Below are positions 28,215 to 35,340 of a DNA stretch of 64,000 nt, piece by piece; within the stretch, counting starts at the first letter, position 1; the number at the start of each line of letters is the position of its first letter. This stretch comes from Paraburkholderia atlantica (lineage in GTDB: Bacteria; Pseudomonadota; Gammaproteobacteria; Burkholderiales; Burkholderiaceae): positions 1-64,000 of the forward strand of contig NZ_WHNQ01000015.1 in the NCBI RefSeq assembly GCF_009362785.1, in the 5' to 3' direction. Under the pieces are notes generated by a model. The model was not told the DNA's origin, searched no databases, and saw only the letters and a program-made list of their open reading frames with translations. The position numbers were made by a program, and so were the translations under genes.

Positions 28215-29344
28215 GGGCGGTGCCAGATCCGACGATAAATGTCGCGATAGCCGTTGTCAGGATCGTAGAGCAGGCGATCGCCGCCGTCAGCGGCGATGTT
28301 GTCCACCGTTACGAGATGCACGGGACTCACGAACCCCGTGACGCCTTCTCCAGCAAAAAGCCGGTTCAGTTCGTCGACCAACTGCCAGCCGTGCAGATTC
28401 AGCGGTTCGGCGACGGTCCCCGTCTGGAACGTACCCGTGCGAATGCGCAGGAAGGCAGACTCGCTGCCGTCGCCGGCCGACAGCATGATCATTTCAGCGT
28501 TTCGTATTCCCGCCTGCGTCAACACCGGCACGGCGTAGTCAAAGTAGATGTCGTTGATCCCCAGCGCACAGGTCCAGCGTGGGCCGTAGCGCGCGAGCAG
28601 CGCGCGTGTCGCCTCTGGCACCAGCTTCTCGCTGCGCGAGATCGCCACGTCGCGCACTTCGAGCAGGGCACAGCCACTGCACGCGCGGACGACAGCAGCC
28701 ATTGCGTCCGCCTTTTCCTGTGCGATGCGGAAACCGGTATCCGTGAAGATGACGACGCCCGCATGTCCGGCAGACTGCACGACGGCCGCGAGCGCGGTCA
28801 CCCGTGCAACCTCGAGCGCATCTGTCGAGACGTTCATCGCGACGGGCGTGCCCGGCACCGGGCCGGCCCGCGCCGCCACATGCCAGCCGACGATCGGGAT
28901 GTTGCTGTCGGTAAACGGCTGCAGTGCGGGGAGCAGCGCATGTGCGTCGCCGCCGGCGAGGATCAGACCGTCGGGGTGGCCTGCCAGCGCATTCGCGAGC
29001 ATCTTCAGACGGAGTTCGGCCGTGCCGCCGGAATCGAAGATCTTGACGCGCCAGCCTATGACCTTGGCCGCCTCCAGTACACCATCGACCACACCGAGGA
29101 TGCCGCCGTTGCGCAAATCGTCGGCGACGACGGCGATATGTTTTCCGGATTGCGCGCGTGGCCCGTTGCGCGGCCCGCTCCAGGGCGCGGCGGGTCGCGA
29201 AGCGGCGTCGACCACTCGCTTCGCCATGGCCAGGAAGTCCGTCGTGGCGACCGGCGCTGCAGTCCGAGGGGCAGGTAATAAATCCTGCGCCGTGGCGGCC
29301 GACAGTTCGCACGCGCATGCCAATGCCAGAAGGAAGCCTCTCAT
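28211..29344 (-). CDS. Periplasmic sugar-type binding protein coupled to the hybrid kinase
   Basis: A 377-residue type 1 periplasmic binding protein with a signal peptide (about 1-19, LALACACELSAATAQ). Motifs include HIAVVADDLRNGGILGVVDGV, the family segment LILAGGDAHALLPALQ and GINDIYFDYAVPVL. It resembles ribose/AI-2/TorT-type sensors. No permease or ATPase gene is near; instead the gene overlaps the hybrid kinase by 4 bp. It therefore probably presents a ligand to the kinase rather than feeding a transporter (inference). The ligand is unknown. Confidence 0.87.
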
Positions 29345-29444
29345 GCTGTCCCTCCACGGGGCTCCGTCGAAGTCGATTGGTGTCGCCCAAGCCGCTCGCG
29401 GAGGATCTCCTGATTAGGATATTACAACCCGATTCCCGCGTGTC

Positions 29445-29663
29445 ATGGGTTGTGCGGCGGCGCCGAATGTCACGCTGCGCCTGGACGTGCATGAACGGGC
29501 GCGAGGTGTCGGCATCGACTTTTCCCGCACCTGCGAAGAGGTCTTGCGCGCCTTGCGCGACGGCTCGCCCGTCTTCAGCAAAAGAGCGCGCGCCTGCTCG
29601 ATCCATCAAACCTCATGGCGCGTGCCGGGCTGCGCGACCTCGTCGCGCAGCCTGCGCCTTTGA
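29445..29663 (+). pseudogene. Possible CcdA-type antitoxin remnant
   Basis: A 72-codon frame whose first 40 residues (APNVTLRLDVHERARG, then VGIDFSRTCEEVLRALRD) recall the ribbon-helix-helix and linker of CcdA-family antitoxins (NLSRxxEEAL type). The rest does not match and overlaps the opposite-strand gene. No toxin gene follows. Low confidence. Confidence 0.25.
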
Positions 29664-29914
29664 GACGGCGTCGACAACATCGAATCGACATAGGTGTGCG
29701 CCCGATTTTCTCCATACCTGAACGCCTCCCGCTCAGTCAGAAAATCGAACTGCTCCGGAAAACTGACCACTTCCTGGTGCGGATTGCCGGGCAACCTCAC
29801 GGTCCATGACACGCGATAACGGCGATATTTACCGCCGAGCCAATGCGTCTTCGATAGCGTGACGTTCACCTCGATATCGCAGCCGCGATACGGCGCATAT
29901 TCCTGAATGGACAT
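29606..29914 (-). CDS. Hypothetical protein
   Basis: A 102-residue protein, MSIQEYAPYRGC onward, with a clear ribosome binding site (GGGAG, 7-base spacing) before the ATG at 29914. It is rich in aromatic residues and arginine (KYRRYRVSWTVRLPG; EQFDFLTEREAFRYGEN) and looks like a compact alpha/beta cytoplasmic protein. I do not recognise the family. The frame stays open to 30424 on this strand, but the extension is opposite the homospermidine synthase fragment and not protein-like. Confidence 0.7.
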   Translation of the reverse strand: MSIQEYAPYRGCDIEVNVTLSKTHWLGGKYRRYRVSWTVRLPGNPHQEVVSFPEQFDFLTEREAFRYGENRAHTYVDSMLSTPSQRRRLRDEVAQPGTRHEV

Positions 29915-30046
29915 CGCTTTTCTCCCGCCACTGAACGGGTCGCGCCGTTCGGCCGCGAAAAGCGCGCAGCCCATGGCTGTCTCCGTTATGCGTTTCGTAT
30001 TGACGATGTTACGTCGAGCAACGAGCGTTCCCGGCGAACCGCCGCG

Positions 30047-30379
30047 GTGTTGATGGGAAACGACAACGGAGTCTACTGGTACGGCTCCCGTCTGACCACG
30101 CCGCAAGCCCGTCGCCTCGCGCCGCACAACGACGCAACGAGCCTGCAGGTGGTGGCCGGCATCCTTGCCGGCATCGTATGGGCGCTCGGGAATCCGGACG
30201 CCGGCGTAGTCGAACCGGACGACATCGACTATCGAACCGTGATGCGGGTCGCGCGACCCTATCTGGGCGAGATGATTGGCGTCTACGATTCGTGGACGCC
30301 GCTCGCGCAACGCTCGCAACTTTTCGATTCGCCGTGTGACGACGATCCCTGGCAATTTCTCAACATACGCGTTCCATAG
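30047..30379 (+). pseudogene. 3' fragment of homospermidine synthase
   Basis: Codes for about 110 residues matching the C-terminal end of homospermidine synthase: VYWYGSRLTTPQARRLAPHN, ATSLQVVAGILAGIVWALGNP, then RPYLGEMIGVYDSWTPLAQRS and DPWQFLNIRVP. The full enzyme is about 470 residues and makes homospermidine from putrescine using NAD. The match begins at VLMG near 30047; upstream codons do not fit the family and the 102-residue gene occupies the opposite strand beyond. It is therefore a truncated remnant, directly followed by a polyamine oxidase-like gene. Confidence 0.8.
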
Positions 30380-30404
30380 CGGGCAGACCTTCGGAGACCG
30401 GCTT

Positions 30405-31715
30405 ATGTCGTCGCTGTTGACCAAAGAACAGGGCGTCGTCGAGGACTCGTATTACGAGGCGAGCGTCACCCGTCCGCCGCCTGGCCCTCCGTTGCAGGAG
30501 AAGCTCAACGCGGACGTGTGCGTGATCGGCGGTGGCTATGCGGGGCTTTCGTGTGCGCTGGAGCTTGCCGAGCGCGGCTTCGACGTCGCATTGCTGGAGG
30601 CGCAGCGCATCGGCTGGGGGGCGTCCGGGCGTAACGGTGGTCACGCGATCGTCGGCTTTGGCGCCGAAGGCGAAGATGCGATCGAACTCCAGTGCTCCCG
30701 CGAGATCGCGCGAAGGGCGTGGGATGTGTCGCTCGAGGGCATGCGACTGTTGGAAGATCGGCTTGCGCGCTTCGGCATCGATTGCCATTATCGGCGCGGA
30801 TATCTGACGCTTGCCGTCAGCGACCGGAAGGCGGAACAACTGATGAGCTGGATGCGGCACACGCGCGAGCGCTACGACTATCCGCTCGAATGGCTGGACC
30901 GCACGGCGCTTGGCGCACAGATAGCCTCGCAGCGGTTCGCGGCGGGCGTGTACGACGCCGGGTCTGGCCATCTTCATCCGCTTCTTTATTGCCTCGGTCT
31001 CGGCGAGGCGGCGCGTCGCGCGGGCGTCAGGATTTTCGAGAATTCCGCCGTGTCGCGGCTCGATCGGGGCGCCCGGCCCGTCGTGAAGACAGCGGAGGGC
31101 GAGGTGTCGTGTGATCGTGTGGTAATGGCTGGAAACGTTTATCTGGGAGAGTTCGGCGATCATCCCGCACCGGAGATCGAAGCCCGCATCATGCCCGTGG
31201 GCACCTACATGATCGCAACGGAACCGCTTACCAGCGCACGGGCCGACGCGCTGATGCCGGGCCGCGCCGCAGCGTCCGACAACGATCTGATACTCGATTA
31301 CTTTCGGCTGAGCGCGGATCACCGTCTGCTGTTCGGTGCAGGTGAAACGTATGACGCGACCACCCCGCGCAATCTGATCGACCGCATGCGCAGACGCATG
31401 ACGGGTGTTTTTCCGCAACTCGCGGACGTGAACATCGAATATGCATGGGGCGGCTTTGTCGACATCACGATGAACCGCGCGCCGGATCTCGGCCGTATCG
31501 GCGACAACCTCTACTATGTGCAAGGCTTTTCCGGACATGGGCTGGTGTTCGCGGGAATGGCCGGCAAGATTCTGGCGGACGCGATCGGCGGCGATGCTTC
31601 CCGCTTCGACGTGTTTAGCCGCATCAGGCATCGACGGTTCCCGGGCGGCAAGAGACTGCGCACGCCGGCTTTGGTTCTGGGCATGTGGTATTACAAACTC
31701 CGTGAACTCATCTGA
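30405..31715 (+). CDS. FAD-dependent amine oxidoreductase (gamma-glutamylputrescine oxidase-like)
   Basis: A 436-residue DAO-family flavoenzyme resembling PuuB/OrdL. The FAD-binding motif VCVIGGGYAGLSCALELAE lies near residues 34-52, followed by GWGASGRNGGH and a C-terminal YVQGFSGHGL. Members oxidise gamma-glutamylputrescine or related amines to aldehyde plus ammonia and peroxide. The ATG at 30405 has GGAG 9 bases upstream; the longer frame overlaps the synthase fragment. It starts 26 bp after that fragment, so the pair once formed a polyamine operon (inference). Confidence 0.88.
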   Translation: MSSLLTKEQGVVEDSYYEASVTRPPPGPPLQEKLNADVCVIGGGYAGLSCALELAERGFDVALLEAQRIGWGASGRNGGHAIVGFGAEGEDAIELQCSREIARRAWDVSLEGMRLLEDRLARFGIDCHYRRGYLTLAVSDRKAEQLMSWMRHTRERYDYPLEWLDRTALGAQIASQRFAAGVYDAGSGHLHPLLYCLGLGEAARRAGVRIFENSAVSRLDRGARPVVKTAEGEVSCDRVVMAGNVYLGEFGDHPAPEIEARIMPVGTYMIATEPLTSARADALMPGRAAASDNDLILDYFRLSADHRLLFGAGETYDATTPRNLIDRMRRRMTGVFPQLADVNIEYAWGGFVDITMNRAPDLGRIGDNLYYVQGFSGHGLVFAGMAGKILADAIGGDASRFDVFSRIRHRRFPGGKRLRTPALVLGMWYYKLRELI

Positions 31716-31941
31716 CCGGCGCGCACTGCGGTGGCGAAGTACTCAGACGTACGTCCTATCCGTGCGCCCGCTTCGCCGGTCGTTCGATCTGGATCGAGCC
31801 TGCTCATAGTGACCTCCCTCGTTTCTGCTGGTATCCGCCTGGCCGCAACTGCCATGCCCGCCGGCCGATGAGAACCAGCAACTCATGGTCGGCTTCGCGG
31901 GACGCGGTGCTTCAGACAGCAAGCCCAGCCGTGCAAATGAG

Positions 31942-32283
31942 CTAGTCGGGAGGTGAGTCGCAGCGGATCGTCGTGGCGTTGGTTCTTTCTACCGTCAGAT
32001 TGATCGATCGTTCCGTGGCAGGACGGGTACGGTGGCGCACGCCGGCTGGAACGGTGAGCATTTGGCCTCGGCGTAACTGGACCTGGCCGTCGTCGAAATC
32101 GATGATCAATGTTCCGTCGATCGCGATGAACGTCTCGTCGGAGTCGGGATGGATATGCCAAAAATATGGCGCATTCATCACGCTGATATGGACATCGTGA
32201 TCATTGACGGTCGTCAGGACTTCATTTCGGTAACCGTCGCACGCGGCGTCGACCATGGTGAGAAATTCGACTGGCTCAATCAT
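31942..32283 (-). CDS. Cupin-domain protein
   Basis: A 113-residue single cupin barrel. The metal motif is WHIHPDSDETF (HxH-x4-E), the second motif is LTVPAGVRHRTRP. Function unknown; small cupins of this type bind a metal and act as isomerases, sensors or dioxygenases. I chose the second of two adjacent ATGs at 32283, 5 bases after GGAG; ATG 32334 and ATG 32361 are alternatives. Confidence 0.82.
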   Translation of the reverse strand: MIEPVEFLTMVDAACDGYRNEVLTTVNDHDVHISVMNAPYFWHIHPDSDETFIAIDGTLIIDFDDGQVQLRRGQMLTVPAGVRHRTRPATERSINLTVERTNATTIRCDSPPD

Positions 32284-32550
32284 CATCTCTCCCGTCGGCG
32301 GATCAATTCCAACACGTGGAAGCAACGCAATCATCCTGCAATCAGGACGCTTGCAGTCCACGCCCTATGGTCGATGCTAGTTCCAGCGGATCTTTCGGCC
32401 AAGTCAATAATCTTCGCAAACGCGTGAGCGCGTTTGACATATGAAGTTGCGGCCTGGCCCCGGTGAACGAACGGGCCCGGGTCGGGCCAGGCGCTCGTCG
32501 TTCGCGGCAATCGGGCGCGCGTTGCCGTTACCTGTTCAGGGTGTCACGCG

Positions 32551-32934
32551 TTACTGGATCGGCGGCACAACGCCGAGTTTTTCAGCCAGCATTCTTTCGT
32601 AAACGCCGAAGTGCAGATCGACCTCTTCCTGCGTAACCACCGTCACAAAGATATTGATCTGCGCCAGCTGCAAGCCCAACACCGTGGCGATCGCTGCTTC
32701 CAGCTGCGGCGCGCAAAGCCGGTCGTCCGCGAAAGTGGTGCCGACAGAGATTTCATAAGCCGATTCCTGTCGGAATACCACTTCGACCAGCCGCGCGCGG
32801 GCGCTCATATTGTTGTCGATCGCCAGCCGGATGACTTCGGCCGCGGAGCGCATCGTCTCGGTTGGAAAACCCTTCGTTGAGCGCAACCGGATTCGGTGCC
32901 GCCCAAGGGTGAGCCAGTCATGTTCGAATTCCAT
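32551..32934 (-). CDS. Hypothetical protein
   Basis: A 127-residue protein starting MEFEHDWLTLGRHRIRLR, with GAGGA five bases before the ATG at 32934. It appears to be a soluble alpha/beta protein (RLVEVVFRQESAYEISVGTTF; LQLAQINIFVTVVTQEEVD). No family recognised. It is divergent from the hsp20 cluster and may share its promoter region. Confidence 0.7.
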   Translation of the reverse strand: MEFEHDWLTLGRHRIRLRSTKGFPTETMRSAAEVIRLAIDNNMSARARLVEVVFRQESAYEISVGTTFADDRLCAPQLEAAIATVLGLQLAQINIFVTVVTQEEVDLHFGVYERMLAEKLGVVPPIQ

Positions 32935-33018
32935 GATGTCCTCGCATGGTTCGTCGGAGTGTCGTGAAAATAGTGTTCGGTGAGCCGAATTCAAGAACAA
33001 AAATTTGCGCTACGCCCC

Positions 33019-33046
33019 TTGAAATTTTCCGCGTGCATACTATTCT
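33019..33046 (+). promoter_or_regulatory. Promoter candidate for the hsp20 cluster
   Basis: TTGAAA (33019-33024), 16 bases, TATTCT (33041-33046). Read as CTTGAAA it also fits a heat-shock -35, though no clear CCCCATNT -10 follows. The leader to the hsp20 ATG would be about 125 bases. Confidence 0.45.
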
Positions 33047-33145
33047 AAATTCCGCTCAGGCAGTCGCGCCGGCCCTGCGGCGCGCTGCGTGTTTCGATTT
33101 GTTTGCCCGCAGCTCGGCAGACGGACTGGAGCGCGTAGGCCGGTT

Positions 33146-33175
33146 CGTTTCCGTGCTGCATCGAAGGAGGAAACG
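33146..33175 (+). promoter_or_regulatory. Hairpin over the hsp20 ribosome binding site, RNA thermometer candidate
   Basis: CGTTTCC (33146-33152) pairs perfectly with GGAAACG (33169-33175), covering the last two bases of the AAGGAGG ribosome binding site (33164-33170) just before the ATG at 33179. Hsp20 leaders often hold ROSE-type thermometers, so temperature-controlled translation is plausible. Confidence 0.5.
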
Positions 33176-33178
33176 ATC

Positions 33179-33622
33179 ATGAGTGACCTTTACTTCGGGG
33201 CCGACCTGTTCGGTGAGCTCGACCGTCTGCAACGGCAGATGGCGAGCCTGTTCGGCGGCTTCCCTTCCAGTATCCGTTCCGGCAGCGCTGGCGCCTTCCC
33301 GCAGATCAACATCGGTTCGACCGACGACTCGATCGAGATCGTCGCGTTCGCGCCGGGGGTCGATCCGGCCAAGCTCGAAGTATCACTAGACAAGGGCTTG
33401 CTGACCATCAGCGGCGAGCGCGCGCCCTCGCAACCGGAAGCTCGCGGCGATGATGCGCGCACCTATGCACAAGAGCGATTCGCTGGCGCTTTCCGGCGCG
33501 TGGTCGAGCTCCCGCAACATGTGGACCCTGGCAAGGTCAGCGCGCGGTATACCAATGGATGCCTGATGGTGAGCATCGGCAAGAGCGAGGCGTCAAAGCC
33601 GCGGGCGATCACGGTTCAGTGA
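33179..33622 (+). CDS. Small heat shock protein, Hsp20 family (first copy)
   Basis: A 147-residue ATP-independent holdase. The alpha-crystallin domain (about 43-140) has IEIVAFAPGVDPAKLEVSLD, LLTISGER and FRRVVELPQHVDPGKVSARY, and ends with the chain NGCLMVSIGK. The N-terminal arm is short and phenylalanine-rich (LFGGFP). There is no strong IXI tail motif; the end is RAITVQ. ATG 33179 follows AAGGAGG closely. First of three tandem hsp20 genes, probably one transcript. Confidence 0.93.
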   Translation: MSDLYFGADLFGELDRLQRQMASLFGGFPSSIRSGSAGAFPQINIGSTDDSIEIVAFAPGVDPAKLEVSLDKGLLTISGERAPSQPEARGDDARTYAQERFAGAFRRVVELPQHVDPGKVSARYTNGCLMVSIGKSEASKPRAITVQ

Positions 33623-33649
33623 GCGCTGCGCAGAACTACGGAGGACATC

Positions 33650-34057
33650 ATGAACGACACGACTGAACTCGCCAGAAAGGATCAAACGGCGGTGGCACAG
33701 CGGGACGGTGATTCGTCGCAACGCCGGATCACGTTGACGCCGCCGGTAGACATCTTCGAGGACAGCCGCGGCATCACGCTGTGGGCGGATCTTCCGGGCG
33801 TGACCAAGGAGCGGCTGGACGTCAAGGTCCACGATGGCAACCTGTACATCGAAGCAGAAGCGATGGTGCCGACACCGGCGGAACTGCGCCTGCAGCACGC
33901 GGAGATCCGTCAGCCTCACTTCGCGCGGGCGTTCTCCATGAGCGCCGACTTCGACGCTTCGAAGATCGAGGCCAATCTGAAGGATGGCGTACTGAAACTG
34001 ACGATACCGCGCCGCGACGAAGCGCGACCGCGCCGGATCGAGGTGCGTACCGACTGA
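33650..34057 (+). CDS. Small heat shock protein, Hsp20 family (second copy)
   Basis: A 135-residue holdase with a polar N-terminus and an alpha-crystallin domain from about 28: TPPVDIFEDSRGITLWADLPGV, VKVHDGNLYIEAEA, then FARAFSMSADFDASKIEANL and DGVLKLTIPRR. It has a CGGAGG ribosome binding site and lies 27 bp after the first copy. It differs clearly in sequence from both neighbours, so this is an old gene family and not a recent duplication. Confidence 0.93.
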   Translation: MNDTTELARKDQTAVAQRDGDSSQRRITLTPPVDIFEDSRGITLWADLPGVTKERLDVKVHDGNLYIEAEAMVPTPAELRLQHAEIRQPHFARAFSMSADFDASKIEANLKDGVLKLTIPRRDEARPRRIEVRTD

Positions 34058-34061
34058 GGTC

Positions 34062-34110
34062 GGCCGGAGGGGGACAGCACTGGCAAGAAGCTGGATGCTG
34101 TCCTCCGGCC
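34062..34110 (+). terminator. Strong hairpin between second and third hsp20 genes
   Basis: GGCCGGA and GGACAGCA (with a bulge of three G) pair with TGCTGTCC and TCCGGCC around a 16-base loop, giving 15 pairs. No T-tract follows. It may be an attenuator or processing site that sets the level of the third gene. Confidence 0.45.
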
Positions 34111-34193
34111 ACCGCCTCTCGGCTGTCGAGTCGAAGCGGTCGCGGCGCTGAGACCGGAGTCCCGTTTCGTCGCTGATAGGAAAGGAGCACACG

Positions 34194-34754
34194 ATGAACA
34201 CTGATCTGAAAAAATGGAACCCCTTCAAGTTCCTTCGCGGAGCCGCCCGCAAATCCGAAGGGGACGACACAGACGGCCGGCGCGCGGATGAGTGGCGGAC
34301 CGCGTGGCCTGACATTCCACGACTATCTCTTCGCGAACCGTGGCGTGCCGTGGAGGAATTCTTTCGTGACCCATTTGCAGGCGGTGGTCCGTTTGAACGA
34401 TGGTTTGGCGACTTCAGTTCCTCGCGCTTCCAGCCGCGCATCGACGTCGTGGACGAGGGGCAGGTGCTTCGCGTTACTGCGGAACTGCCTGGGATGGCCC
34501 GCGAGGACTTGAACGTGAGCGTCGAGGAGGGGGCAATCGTGCTGCGCGGCGAGAAGAAGCAGGACGTGCGCAGCGAGGAAGACGGATGCTATCGGCTCGA
34601 GCGAGCCTATGGAAGCTTCGTGCGCAGGATTCCGATGCCGGACAATGCGGACCCGGACCATGCATTGGCAAAGTTTGACAACGGCATTCTTACGTTGACC
34701 GTGCCGAAAACGGAACCGGCACGGTCCGCTAGTCGAACGATCGATATCGGCTAG
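34194..34754 (+). CDS. Small heat shock protein, Hsp20 family (third copy)
   Basis: A 186-residue member with a longer N-terminal arm (to about 78; WNPFKFLRG, EEFFRDPFAGGGPFERWFG). The alpha-crystallin domain follows: RIDVVDEGQVLRVTAELPGM, VSVEEGAIVLRGEK, ERAYGSFVRRIPMPDNAD and NGILTLTVPK. It starts after an AAAGGAG site. It is separated from the second copy by a 136 bp spacer with a strong hairpin, and the tRNA gene follows. Confidence 0.93.
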   Translation: MNTDLKKWNPFKFLRGAARKSEGDDTDGRRADEWRTAWPDIPRLSLREPWRAVEEFFRDPFAGGGPFERWFGDFSSSRFQPRIDVVDEGQVLRVTAELPGMAREDLNVSVEEGAIVLRGEKKQDVRSEEDGCYRLERAYGSFVRRIPMPDNADPDHALAKFDNGILTLTVPKTEPARSASRTIDIG

Positions 34755-34799
34755 CACCGACGCCAGAATTACCGGCAGCGGGTGGCCATCTGGCTGGCG

Positions 34800-34872
34800 G
34801 GGCCGTTAGCTCAATTGGCAGAGCAGCGGACTTTTAATCCGTTGGTTACTGGTTCGAATCCGGTACGGCCCA
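34800..34872 (+). tRNA. tRNA-Lys (anticodon TTT)
   Basis: A full cloverleaf: acceptor GGGCCGT/ACGGCCC, D stem GCTC/GAGC, anticodon stem GCGGA/TCCGT with loop CTTTTAA (anticodon 34833-34835), T stem ACTGG/CCGGT with loop TTCGAAT, discriminator A at 34872. The genomic CCA is absent (next bases are TAC). The sequence differs from the usual Burkholderia tRNA-Lys in acceptor and T arm, suggesting an extra acquired copy. Confidence 0.93.
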
Positions 34873-35030
34873 TACGAGTTCCAGCTCTATGGTGCAGACG
34901 GAAGGCAATTCGCGCCTGCTTCCGGGTGCGAACATCGTCACGATCAAAGGTCTTGTGCTCCCGGGCATCGTCCATGCTGAGTGATGTCCACGCGGCATCA
35001 CGCGCCGTGTGACACTGCAAGGAGCAAATC

Positions 35031-35213
35031 ATGACGACCCAGCAACAGCAGCCGAAAACGCCGAAGCCTGCTGACGCCGGCACGGGCAACGAAGACACCT
35101 TCGAAACGGACATTTCCGAATCCGGCGATGACGGCACGAGCGTGCGGCAAGCAGAAGTCAAAAAAGAAGACCTGTCCGAAGTGAAGCCGTCGCAGGAAAA
35201 GGGCGGCCAATAA
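35031..35213 (+). CDS. Small disordered acidic hypothetical protein
   Basis: A 60-residue protein without hydrophobic core (MTTQQQQPKTPKPADAG; EDTFETDISESGDDG; ending SQEKGGQ). It has a good AAGGAG ribosome binding site, which supports translation. It is probably intrinsically disordered; function unknown. Confidence 0.65.
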   Translation: MTTQQQQPKTPKPADAGTGNEDTFETDISESGDDGTSVRQAEVKKEDLSEVKPSQEKGGQ

Positions 35214-35340
35214 TGATGAGCACAGCGTCTCGCGTGTAGAGCTGTCGTTCGGACAGGGTTACGGACACTCCGCGGTGCGGGCGCGTTTCCGATAGGCGCG
35301 AAGAGCAGCACTGCATGCTCCGCGCGAAGTTTGCCGCGCA

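Noticed and set aside
30360..31631. Leftward open frame of 423 codons opposite the amine oxidase gene
   Set aside because: No recognisable motif; the plus-strand FAD enzyme accounts for the sequence.
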